A DNA stretch of 6,823 nt from Candidatus Sodaliphilus fimicaballi (GTDB taxonomy: Bacteria; Bacteroidota; Bacteroidia; Bacteroidales; Muribaculaceae), in the NCBI GenBank assembly GCA_018065165.1, contig JAGHTV010000101.1, forward strand, positions 1 through 6,823, in the 5' to 3' direction. Positions within the stretch are counted from its first letter, which is position 1; each line of letters opens with the position of its first letter. Shown piece by piece: positions 1 through 6,536 of the stretch. Position numbers and translations under genes: made by a program. Under the pieces are notes generated by a model. The model was not told the DNA's origin. It searched no databases and saw nothing but the letters and a program-made list of their open reading frames with translations.

Positions 1-20
1 GTTTACTTTTATATTTATAA

Positions 21-53
21 TATGCTATATGTATAAATTTAGGTGTAAATTTG
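21..53 (+). promoter_or_regulatory. Candidate susC promoter (Bacteroidota type)
   Basis: The octamer TAAATTTG at 46-53 matches the Bacteroidota -7 consensus TAnnTTTG in full. A weak -33-like TATG lies at 21-24, 21 bases upstream, where TTTG would be expected. Transcription would start near position 60, giving an A-rich leader of about 75 bases before the susC ATG at 136. No Shine-Dalgarno sequence precedes that ATG, as is usual in this phylum. The -7 match is seen directly; the promoter assignment is inference because the region is very AT-rich. Confidence 0.55.
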
Positions 54-135
54 CAAAAGAAACATTAAGCTACAAATAAACCAAAACCAAATAAAATAAC
101 TAATTGTTTAACCAAATTTTCATTACATCCCTAAA

Positions 136-3099
136 ATGAAATTGCTGAAAAAAAATTTCCTTAGAGGCTTAGCGCTTGCTGCGTCTATGCTTCTGTGTGT
201 TGCTTCGGCTTATGCTCAAGTAACAGTTAAGGGACAAGTGCTGGACGAGACCAATCAGCCCGTGATTGGCGCGTCGGTTCTTGTTCTGGCAAACAACAGC
301 GGAACAGCTACCGACTTTGATGGCTTGTTCACTGTTAAAGTTCCCAACAATTCATCAAAGATTCGCGTATCTTACATGGGCTACAAGACCGTTGAGGTCA
401 CTGCAGCCAACGCAGGTAAGATCGTTCTTGAGCCCAGTGCTGCCAACCTCGACGAGGTAGTAGTAATTGGTTATGGTGCCGTTAAGAAAGGCGACGCTAC
501 AGGTTCAGTTATGGCTATCCACCCCGACGAGCTCAACAAGGGTAACCGCGTGAGCGCACAAGACGCTCTCGTTGGTAAGGTGGCTGGTGTGAACGTAGTT
601 CCTGGTACAGGTGCTCCTGGCGAGGGTGCTACAATCCGCATCCGTTCAGGTGCTTCACTCAGTGCAAGCAACGATCCCCTTATCGTTATCGACGGTGTGC
701 CCGTGGACAACTCAGGCATCAATGGTGCAACCAACGTTATCGGTTCAATCAACCCCGAGGACATTGAGACTTTCACCGTATTGAAGGACGCAAGTGCAAC
801 CGCCATCTACGGTTCTCGTGCATCTAACGGTGTCATCGTTATCACTACCAAGAAGGGTGGCGACAACATTAAGGTTACTTACAGCGGCAACTTTGCTATG
901 GGTACTCCCTCTAAGTTCCTCAAAGTTCTCTCAGCAGAGGAGTTCAAGGCCTTTGTTCCCACAGTAACTGGTGTTCCCAGCGACGTTAAGTTTGGCGACG
1001 CTACCACCGACTGGCAAAAGGAAGTTACTCGCAACTCATTCAGCACCGACCAGAACCTCTCAGTTTCTGGTTCGCTCAAGACTGCTGCTTTCTCAAGCCC
1101 CTATCGCGTTTCAGTAGGTGTTACTGGTCAAAATGGTATCATCAAGAACAGTAACTACAACCGTTACTCACTGGGCTTGAACCTCGCTCCCTCATTCCTT
1201 GACAATCACCTGACAGCCGTTCTCAATGGTAAGGTATCTTACGAGGACAACAACCGCGTTAGTGGTTCGGTTATGAACGAGGCTATTGGTTACGATCCCA
1301 CTCGTGCTCCCAAGACTGGTAGTGCAACTGCATCAACCGATCCCGGTCTTGGTTACTTCATCTGGACTAACGGTGGTGCTCCCATGGCAATCCAGCCCAA
1401 CAACCCCGTTTCTATTATCGAAACAGACAAGCGCAAGAACAACGTGCTCCGCTCAATTGGTAGCGCAGCTATCACTTACAAGGTTCATGGTCTTGAGGAC
1501 CTGAAGCTTAATGTTAACGCTGGTTACGATGTACTGAAGAGTACTTATGACGAGGACGTTCCCGACCTGGCTGGTAACATGTACACTGGCAACCAGAAGG
1601 ACGGTACAGGTCTCATGAGCCGTTCAACTCAAAAGAAGCGCAACTACTTGCTCGATGTATTTGCAAACTATGACAAGACATTTGGCGACCACACCCTCGG
1701 CGTTATGGCTGGTTATGGTTGGCAACACTTCTGGAAGAAGTTTGACGAGACCAAGCAAGATCCTCGTGGCAACGAGCTCGCATCTCCTTACCACAGCGAG
1801 AGTGAGTACTACCTGCTCTCATTCTATGGTCGTTTGAACTACTCATACGACAACCGTTACCTTGCTACCTTCACCCTTCGTGACGATGCATCATCACGCT
1901 TTGCAAAGAAGAACCGTTGGGGTCTGTTCCCCTCAGTTGCACTTGCATGGCGCATCGCCGAGGAGGACTTCTTCAAGGAGCAAAACGTGATGTCACACCT
2001 CAAGCTCCGTCTTGGTTTTGGTGCTACTGGTCAACAAGATATCATCAACGACTACCCCTACATGGGTACTTACAGCTACTCATATGACGAGTCTTCTTAC
2101 AAGTTTGGCGACAAGTGGTACAACATGATTCGCCCCAATGGCTATGATGCTAACATCAAGTGGGAGACAACCTCTACTTACAACGTGGGTCTTGACTATG
2201 GCTTCGTGGGCAACCGCATCTATGGTTCAATTGACTACTACAAGCGCTACACTAAGAACCTGCTTAACACCATCAACGTGGTATCAGGTACCAACTTCTC
2301 TTCAGTTGTAACAACCAACATCGGTAAGATGGAGAACGAGGGTGTTGAATTCTCAATCAACGCCGTTCCCGTTAAGACTGCCGACTTTGAGTGGACACTC
2401 GGTTTCAACTACACTTGGAACACATCTAAGATTACTAAGCTCAACACTATCGACAGCGAGAGCAACTACGTGACTACTGGTTCTATCTCAGGTACTGGTA
2501 AGTATGTTCAGGTATTCATGGTTGACAAGCGCCCCTACACATTCTATCTTGCACAACAGGCTTATGACGAGGCAGGCAAGCCCATCGAGGGCAAGTATGT
2601 ACAGCCCGACGGCACAATCTCTTCTACTGAGACTCGCTATGCTACCGACAAGTGCGCTCTTCCCAAGTCATTCCTTGGCTTCAACACTACTCTCAAGTAC
2701 AAAGATTGGGATCTCTCAATCGCTGGCCACGGTGCACTTGGCTTCTATGTTTACAACTATGTGAAGGCCGACGAGTATATCACAGGTGTATATAGCGACC
2801 AAGGTTACTATAGCAACATCCTCAAGTACACTCGCGACAATGGCTTCCAAATCCAACAGCTCTACACCGACTACTGGCTTGAGAAGGGTGACTTCTTCCG
2901 CATCGACAACATCACTCTGGGTTACACATTCAAGAAACTGTGGAGCAAGTCATCGGCACTGCGCGTGACTCTGGGCGTTTCTAACCTGTGCACATTCACA
3001 GGCTATGACGGTATCGATCCTGAGCTGAGCAACGGTATCGACCGCAACGTTTATCCCCGTCCCCGCACTTACAACTTGGGTCTTAACTTAACATTCTAA
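136..3099 (+). CDS. susC: SusC/RagA-family TonB-dependent outer-membrane transporter
   Basis: This 987-residue protein is a TonB-linked outer-membrane importer that, with its SusD partner, takes up oligomers (usually glycans) into the periplasm using TonB energy. A Sec signal peptide spans residues 1-27, with cleavage expected at AYA|Q. A carboxypeptidase-D-like regulatory domain follows (about 29-100, with GASVLV and YMGYKTVEV), then a TonB-box-like stretch LDEVVVIGYG (105-114) and a plug domain to about 240. The plug carries the SusC signatures PLIVIDGVPVDNSG (181-194) and VLKDASATAIYGSRASNG (215-232). The rest is a beta barrel containing the familiar LRDDASSRF and RWGLFPSVALAWRI stretches near residues 580-605, and it ends in an aromatic residue (LGLNLTF). 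Length is normal for the family and nothing is truncated. The start is chosen because the signal peptide begins at this ATG. susD follows 22 bases later, so the two are surely co-transcribed. The symbol denotes the family, not proven starch uptake; the substrate is unknown. Confidence 0.96.
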   Translation: MKLLKKNFLRGLALAASMLLCVASAYAQVTVKGQVLDETNQPVIGASVLVLANNSGTATDFDGLFTVKVPNNSSKIRVSYMGYKTVEVTAANAGKIVLEPSAANLDEVVVIGYGAVKKGDATGSVMAIHPDELNKGNRVSAQDALVGKVAGVNVVPGTGAPGEGATIRIRSGASLSASNDPLIVIDGVPVDNSGINGATNVIGSINPEDIETFTVLKDASATAIYGSRASNGVIVITTKKGGDNIKVTYSGNFAMGTPSKFLKVLSAEEFKAFVPTVTGVPSDVKFGDATTDWQKEVTRNSFSTDQNLSVSGSLKTAAFSSPYRVSVGVTGQNGIIKNSNYNRYSLGLNLAPSFLDNHLTAVLNGKVSYEDNNRVSGSVMNEAIGYDPTRAPKTGSATASTDPGLGYFIWTNGGAPMAIQPNNPVSIIETDKRKNNVLRSIGSAAITYKVHGLEDLKLNVNAGYDVLKSTYDEDVPDLAGNMYTGNQKDGTGLMSRSTQKKRNYLLDVFANYDKTFGDHTLGVMAGYGWQHFWKKFDETKQDPRGNELASPYHSESEYYLLSFYGRLNYSYDNRYLATFTLRDDASSRFAKKNRWGLFPSVALAWRIAEEDFFKEQNVMSHLKLRLGFGATGQQDIINDYPYMGTYSYSYDESSYKFGDKWYNMIRPNGYDANIKWETTSTYNVGLDYGFVGNRIYGSIDYYKRYTKNLLNTINVVSGTNFSSVVTTNIGKMENEGVEFSINAVPVKTADFEWTLGFNYTWNTSKITKLNTIDSESNYVTTGSISGTGKYVQVFMVDKRPYTFYLAQQAYDEAGKPIEGKYVQPDGTISSTETRYATDKCALPKSFLGFNTTLKYKDWDLSIAGHGALGFYVYNYVKADEYITGVYSDQGYYSNILKYTRDNGFQIQQLYTDYWLEKGDFFRIDNITLGYTFKKLWSKSSALRVTLGVSNLCTFTGYDGIDPELSNGIDRNVYPRPRTYNLGLNLTF

Positions 3100-3121
3100 T
3101 TAACAAAACAACGATAAAACG

Positions 3122-4840
3122 ATGAAAAAATATATTTATTCATTCGCGTTGGCGCTGATAGCTGCTGTTGGTCTGACATCTTGTCTCAATGACCTTGACA
3201 CAGCGCCTCTTGATGACAACGACTTGGTTGAAACCGAGGTTTACAAGACTGCCGATGGCTACATGGGCGTTCTTGCAAAGTGCTACGGTTCACTCATCCT
3301 CACTGGCCAAAAAGGCGGTGATGGTGGTAATGGTGACCTTGAAGGCGCCAATGAGGGTTATTCAGGTTATGTACGCCTCATGTTCTACCTCGAGGAGCTC
3401 AATACCGACGAGTTCTTGATGCCTTCAAGCTCTAACGGCTTGCGCAAGATGCTCAACCTGCAATGGGATGCAAGCAATGCACCTGTTATCACATGGACTT
3501 ACCAACGTCTTTACATGTGTATCGCTTACTGTGACGAGTTCCTGCGTCAATGTACTCCCGAGAAGATTCAAGAGCGTGGCCTGCAAAGCGAACTTGGTGG
3601 CAAGTGCCATGAGATGCGTGCCGAGGCTCGCTTCCTGCGTGCTTACTGCTATGCACAGCTGTGCAACCTCTTTGGTGGTGTTCCCTATGTTGACGAGAAC
3701 ACTCAAGTATCTGACCTTCCCTCTCAAATGACTCGCAAGGAGACATTTGAATATGCCGAGGGCGAGCTCAAGGCTATCCTGGGCGAGACCACAAGCGAGG
3801 ATGTTCTGGGCGACGCTGGTGCAACCGAGTATGGCCACGTAAACAAGGCTGCTGCTTGGTTCTTGCTCAGCCGTATGTATCTCAACGCTAAGACTTGGAT
3901 CGACACTGACCGCTACAACGATTGTCTCACTTATGCTAAGAAGGTTATCGAGTGTGGTAAGTATCCCCTGGCAAGCGACTATCGCCACATCTTCCTGGCC
4001 GACAACAACACTTGTCAAGAGATCATTTGGCCCCTCGTACAAGATGGTCTGCGCGCTCAAAGCTCAGCAGGTACCAACTTCTACGTAAAGGCATTTGTCA
4101 ACGGTGCTATGGACGGCCTGTACCAAACTGGTGTTGAGACTCGTGGTTGGGGTAACGTACGCGCCAAGATGACACTGAGCGACAAGTTTGACGCTGCCGA
4201 CGTAGCTTTCAGCCTCACCGACACTTGGGGCAACAACAAGAACGACAAGCGCGCTCAATTCATGACTGCACTTAGCGGCCAGAAGAAAGAGACTTGCGAC
4301 GACAAGGGCGCTATGACAAGCACATTTACTTGCGGTTATGGCTACATCAAGTGGCGCAACGTGACCAAGGATGACAAGGTGTGCGCTTCAGGTACACAGT
4401 ACACATCAATCGACTTCCCCGTGTTCCGCAGTGCTGATGCTTACCTCATGGCTGCTGAGGCTATCCTGCGTGGTGCTAATGGCACACGCACCGAGGCTCT
4501 CAACTATGTTAACGAGGTTCGCGAGCGTGCTTACATGACTGGCAAGTATGCTAAGACAGGCGTTAAGGAAGGTGTAGGCGCTGACATCACCGACAGCGAG
4601 CTCACACTCGACTTCCTGCTGGCTGAGCGTTCACGCGAGTTGGCTTCAGAGATCACTCGCCGTACCGACCTCATCCGCTTTGGCAAGTTCACCAAGGGCA
4701 ACAACTGGGACTGGAAGAATGCAGTATTTGCTGGTGCCGATGTTGAAGATTATCTCCAAATCTTCCCCATCCCCGAGGCTGAGTTGACTAACAACTCTAC
4801 ACTCCAGCAAAACCCCGGCTATCCCGTAAATAAGAAATAA
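3122..4840 (+). CDS. susD: SusD/RagB-family surface substrate-binding lipoprotein
   Basis: This 572-residue lipoprotein is the lid and binding partner of the SusC barrel encoded just upstream. It has a type II signal peptide with lipobox LTSC and lipidated Cys21, followed by acidic residues (LNDLD) of the kind that favour surface export in Bacteroidota. SusD landmarks appear in order: TGQKGGDG (61-68), NEGYSGYVR (77-85), ELNTDEF (92-98), EARFLRAYCYAQLCNLFGG (168-186), a TPR-like helix VNKAAAWFLLSRMYLNA (240-256), QEIIWPLVQDG (299-309), FPVFRSADAYLMAAEAI (432-448), LLAERSRELASEITRRTDL (499-517), IFPIPEAEL (547-555) and NPGY (564-567). From memory, the N-terminal third resembles Bacteroides thetaiotaomicron SusD itself (SCINDLD, LTGQKG, SGF.R, TDE). 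Some starch-contact positions appear conserved (R85, N105, W343), while two aromatic ones appear replaced (S102, S315). Binding to a glycan is likely, but its identity is not known. Only A-rich sequence separates it from susC. A strong hairpin terminator follows at 4859-4903. Confidence 0.95.
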   Translation: MKKYIYSFALALIAAVGLTSCLNDLDTAPLDDNDLVETEVYKTADGYMGVLAKCYGSLILTGQKGGDGGNGDLEGANEGYSGYVRLMFYLEELNTDEFLMPSSSNGLRKMLNLQWDASNAPVITWTYQRLYMCIAYCDEFLRQCTPEKIQERGLQSELGGKCHEMRAEARFLRAYCYAQLCNLFGGVPYVDENTQVSDLPSQMTRKETFEYAEGELKAILGETTSEDVLGDAGATEYGHVNKAAAWFLLSRMYLNAKTWIDTDRYNDCLTYAKKVIECGKYPLASDYRHIFLADNNTCQEIIWPLVQDGLRAQSSAGTNFYVKAFVNGAMDGLYQTGVETRGWGNVRAKMTLSDKFDAADVAFSLTDTWGNNKNDKRAQFMTALSGQKKETCDDKGAMTSTFTCGYGYIKWRNVTKDDKVCASGTQYTSIDFPVFRSADAYLMAAEAILRGANGTRTEALNYVNEVRERAYMTGKYAKTGVKEGVGADITDSELTLDFLLAERSRELASEITRRTDLIRFGKFTKGNNWDWKNAVFAGADVEDYLQIFPIPEAELTNNSTLQQNPGYPVNKK

Positions 4841-4858
4841 TACGCACATTTAATAGTT

Positions 4859-4903
4859 AGGTGGCAGAGGTCCAATGAAAACTGGTTTCTGCCACCTTTT
4901 CTT
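4859..4903 (+). terminator. Intrinsic terminator or attenuator after susCD
   Basis: AGGTGGCAGA at 4859-4868 pairs perfectly with TCTGCCACCT at 4888-4897 (10 base pairs). The 19-base loop can form a further CCA/TGG helix, and the T-rich tail TTTTCTT lies at 4897-4903. It begins 18 bases after the susD stop codon, where a terminator is expected. The downstream phosphatase has no visible TAnnTTTG promoter between susD and its start. The hairpin may therefore be a partial terminator that lowers expression of that gene relative to susCD. The structure is seen directly; its efficiency is unknown. Confidence 0.82.
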
Positions 4904-4907
4904 AAAG

Positions 4908-6176
4908 ATGATGAAGAAATTATTTATCATATCGGTCCTGATAGGCCTCGCAAGCACAGCATGGGCTCAGAATACCAAGGAAGAGATTTTTGAAAACCTC
5001 GACCGTGCAGGCGCCGTTTACTATGCCTACCCCGTTCACGTGCAACAGCAAGTGACCGCTCCTCCCAAGGGTTATGAACCATTCTATGTGAGCCACTATG
5101 GCCGTCACGGTTCTCGCTACCTGATCAACGATAACGACTACAAGCGAGTGCTCGACCTGATGCAGAAGGCTCACGATGCAGGTGCACTCACCCCACTGGG
5201 CGAGGACGCACTGCAACGCATCAAGAAGGTGTGGGCGTTGAGCGAGGGCTACGGAGGTGCCCTCTCACCCCTGGGAGCACGCCAGGCTCACGACATAGCT
5301 GTGAGACTGTACAACGCTTACCCACAAATCTTCAAGAATGGTGGCAAGGTAACAGCACGCTCTACAGTGTCGTTGCGCTGCTCACTCACCATGAGCGCAT
5401 TTTGCGAAGGCCTCAAGGAGAACAACCCACTGCTGCAAGTCACTCGCGAGTCGAGCAACAAGCACATGAGTTACCTCAACTACCACAGCCCCGAGTCATG
5501 CGATTTCAACGACAAGGGTCCCTGGCGCGAGGAGTACCGCAAGTTTGAGCAAGCTCACGTCAAGGGCGAGCGCCTCGCCTCTACCCTATTCAACAGCGAC
5601 GAGTACATACTCAAGAACATCAACCCCATGGAACTGGCTTGGGGATTCTACTGGCTGGCTGTTGACATGCAGGACACCGAGACTGGCGTATCGTTCTACG
5701 ACCTGTTCACCAAGCAGGAGTTGTTTGACATCTACCAGACGTTTAACTACCGCTTCTATATCACCGACGCCAACTATGCCGGTGGTCGCGGTTTGGCTTA
5801 TGAGAACATTCACCCATTGCTGCGCAACATCATAGCTGGTGCCGAGGCTGCCATTGCAGGCACAGGCGATGTGGCAACACTGCGATTTGGTCACGACGGC
5901 AACCTGCTGCCCCTCACAGGCGTGCTGGGTCTCAAGGATTGCTACAAAAGCGTGAGCAACCCCTACGAGTTCTACAAGGTGTTTGCAGCATGGAAGATTG
6001 CCCCCATGGCAGGTAATGTACAAATCATCTTCTTCCGCAACAAGAAGAATGATGTGATATGCAAGTTCCTGCTCAACGAGCAAGAGACCGAGGTTCCCGC
6101 AGTAAAGACCGAAATCTTCCCCTTCTATCACTGGAGCGATGTCAAGAACTACTACGAGACACAGGTCTTAAAATAA
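4908..6176 (+). CDS. Secreted histidine-type phosphatase (HAP/MINPP-like clan)
   Basis: From this start the protein has 422 residues and should be an exported phosphomonoesterase acting in the periplasm or at the surface. A Sec signal peptide (MMKKLFIISVLIGLASTAWA|Q) covers residues 1-20, with an AWA cleavage site. The catalytic motif HYGRHGSRY (63-71) supplies the nucleophilic H67 and phosphate-binding R66 and R70. ARSTVSLRC (150-158) carries another likely phosphate-binding arginine, R157. FGHDG (327-331) gives H329 and proton donor D330. LSPLGARQ (119-126) is also typical of the family. The open frame extends back to an ATG at 4875, but that ATG lies in the loop of the preceding terminator hairpin and would add MKTGFCHLFLK before the signal peptide. 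I therefore prefer 4908, with 4911 equally possible. Relatives in Bacteroidales are annotated as histidine-type phosphatases. Phytate or another inositol phosphate is a possible substrate, but nothing here proves it. The gene is more GC-rich than the next one. Confidence 0.9.
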   Translation: MMKKLFIISVLIGLASTAWAQNTKEEIFENLDRAGAVYYAYPVHVQQQVTAPPKGYEPFYVSHYGRHGSRYLINDNDYKRVLDLMQKAHDAGALTPLGEDALQRIKKVWALSEGYGGALSPLGARQAHDIAVRLYNAYPQIFKNGGKVTARSTVSLRCSLTMSAFCEGLKENNPLLQVTRESSNKHMSYLNYHSPESCDFNDKGPWREEYRKFEQAHVKGERLASTLFNSDEYILKNINPMELAWGFYWLAVDMQDTETGVSFYDLFTKQELFDIYQTFNYRFYITDANYAGGRGLAYENIHPLLRNIIAGAEAAIAGTGDVATLRFGHDGNLLPLTGVLGLKDCYKSVSNPYEFYKVFAAWKIAPMAGNVQIIFFRNKKNDVICKFLLNEQETEVPAVKTEIFPFYHWSDVKNYYETQVLK

Positions 6177-6212
6177 CACACATTTATAGTTTTTTCCTGC
6201 ACTATTAATGCA

Positions 6213-6252
6213 AGTGGCGAGGCTCAGTAAAACGGCCCCGCCACTGTTTTTT
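6213..6252 (+). terminator. Intrinsic terminator after the phosphatase gene
   Basis: AGTGGCG at 6213-6219 pairs with CGCCACT at 6239-6245. After one A-C mismatch the stem continues with GGC/GCC (6221-6223 with 6235-6237). Six T residues follow at 6247-6252. It lies 37 bases after the phosphatase stop codon and is a textbook rho-independent terminator, marking the end of the susCD-phosphatase block. The GTGGC/GCCAC core is shared with the hairpin after susD. Confidence 0.85.
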
Positions 6253-6453
6253 ACTTACAAAATTTACAATACTCACAATCATAACCATGATAAAACTTGT
6301 AGCATGAATAGAAAACCGCCACTGGTAACCCAACAGCGGTAATTATAAAATATCCTCATTACTTCTCTATTTTTGAGAAAATCAGTCAAAGGTGACTAAT
6401 ATATCTTGCATATATGGAGAAAAATTATAAAAATCTTCATTTTTTCTCTATGA
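6253..6453. other. AT-rich non-coding intergenic region with several dyads
   Basis: No credible gene is present. The start-to-stop frames I traced on both strands are only about 6-26 codons and resemble no known protein. The region contains a hairpin at 6315-6340 (listed separately) and a run of short dyads: TTCTC/GAGAA (6363-6379), AGTCA/TGACT (6384-6397), ATATAT/ATATAT (6399-6415) and GAGAAAAA/TTTTTCTC (6417-6448). These may be regulatory or may be chance in AT-rich DNA. I see no tRNA, insertion sequence or CRISPR repeats. Confidence 0.6.
6306..6340 (-). terminator. Possible minus-strand terminator hairpin
   Basis: Read on the minus strand, 6340 to 6315 forms an uninterrupted 11-pair stem with a four-base GTTA loop. 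ACCGC pairs with GCGGT, three G-U wobbles follow, and TGG pairs with CCA. It continues into TTTTCTATTC. On the plus strand the wobbles become A-C mismatches, so the fold suits a leftward transcript. No leftward gene is recognised upstream of it on that strand, so its role is uncertain. It could end an antisense or small RNA, or protect against leftward read-through. Confidence 0.35.
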
Positions 6454-6487
6454 TTTGATTGATATTGAAATAAAAGTAGTAACTTTG
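6454..6487 (+). promoter_or_regulatory. Candidate promoter of the antitoxin gene
   Basis: TAACTTTG at 6480-6487 fits the -7 consensus TAnnTTTG exactly. A full TTTG -33 element is at 6454-6457 (22 bases away, slightly long), and an alternative ATTG is at 6458-6461 (18 bases away). Transcription would begin around 6494, giving a leader of roughly 40 bases before the ATG at 6537. The inverted repeat at 6489-6517 covers this predicted start. Confidence 0.6.
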
Positions 6488-6488
6488 C

Positions 6489-6517
6489 ATTCACAAATAT
6501 TTGATAAATTTGTGAAT
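6489..6517. promoter_or_regulatory. Inverted-repeat operator candidate over the transcription start
   Basis: ATTCACAAAT (6489-6498) and ATTTGTGAAT (6508-6517) are exact reverse complements separated by 9 bases, so the half-site centres are 19 bases apart, close to two helical turns. The repeat starts one base after the -7 element. AbiEi-type antitoxins are known to bind inverted repeats in their own promoter and repress it, and the gene downstream encodes such a winged-helix protein. Its use as an autoregulatory operator is inference; the repeat itself is seen directly. Confidence 0.6.
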
Positions 6518-6536
6518 AGATTTGTATTAAACTACA

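Noticed and set aside
471..806. Minus-strand open frame of 111 codons inside susC
   Set aside because: It overlaps the conserved plug-domain coding sequence and has low-complexity composition with no recognisable features.
3425..4060. Long minus-strand open frame of 211 codons inside susD
   Set aside because: It lies wholly within a well-supported gene on the other strand, shows no recognisable domain, and follows from the codon bias of susD.
4875..4907. ATG at 4875 as start of the phosphatase
   Set aside because: It lies in the loop of the terminator hairpin and adds 11 residues in front of a complete signal peptide that begins at 4908 or 4911.
5586..6131. Minus-strand open frame of 181 codons inside the phosphatase gene
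   Set aside because: Antisense shadow of a conserved enzyme gene, with no family motifs or start context of its own.
6304..6342. Twelve-codon frame (MNRKPPLVTQQR) as a leader peptide
   Set aside because: No promoter or recognisable start context, far from the next gene, and it overlaps the hairpin; frames this short are expected by chance.
6253..6536. tRNA, insertion-sequence end, attachment site or CRISPR array in the intergenic region before the antitoxin
   Set aside because: No cloverleaf arms, no terminal inverted repeats flanking a transposase, and no regularly spaced repeats could be seen.
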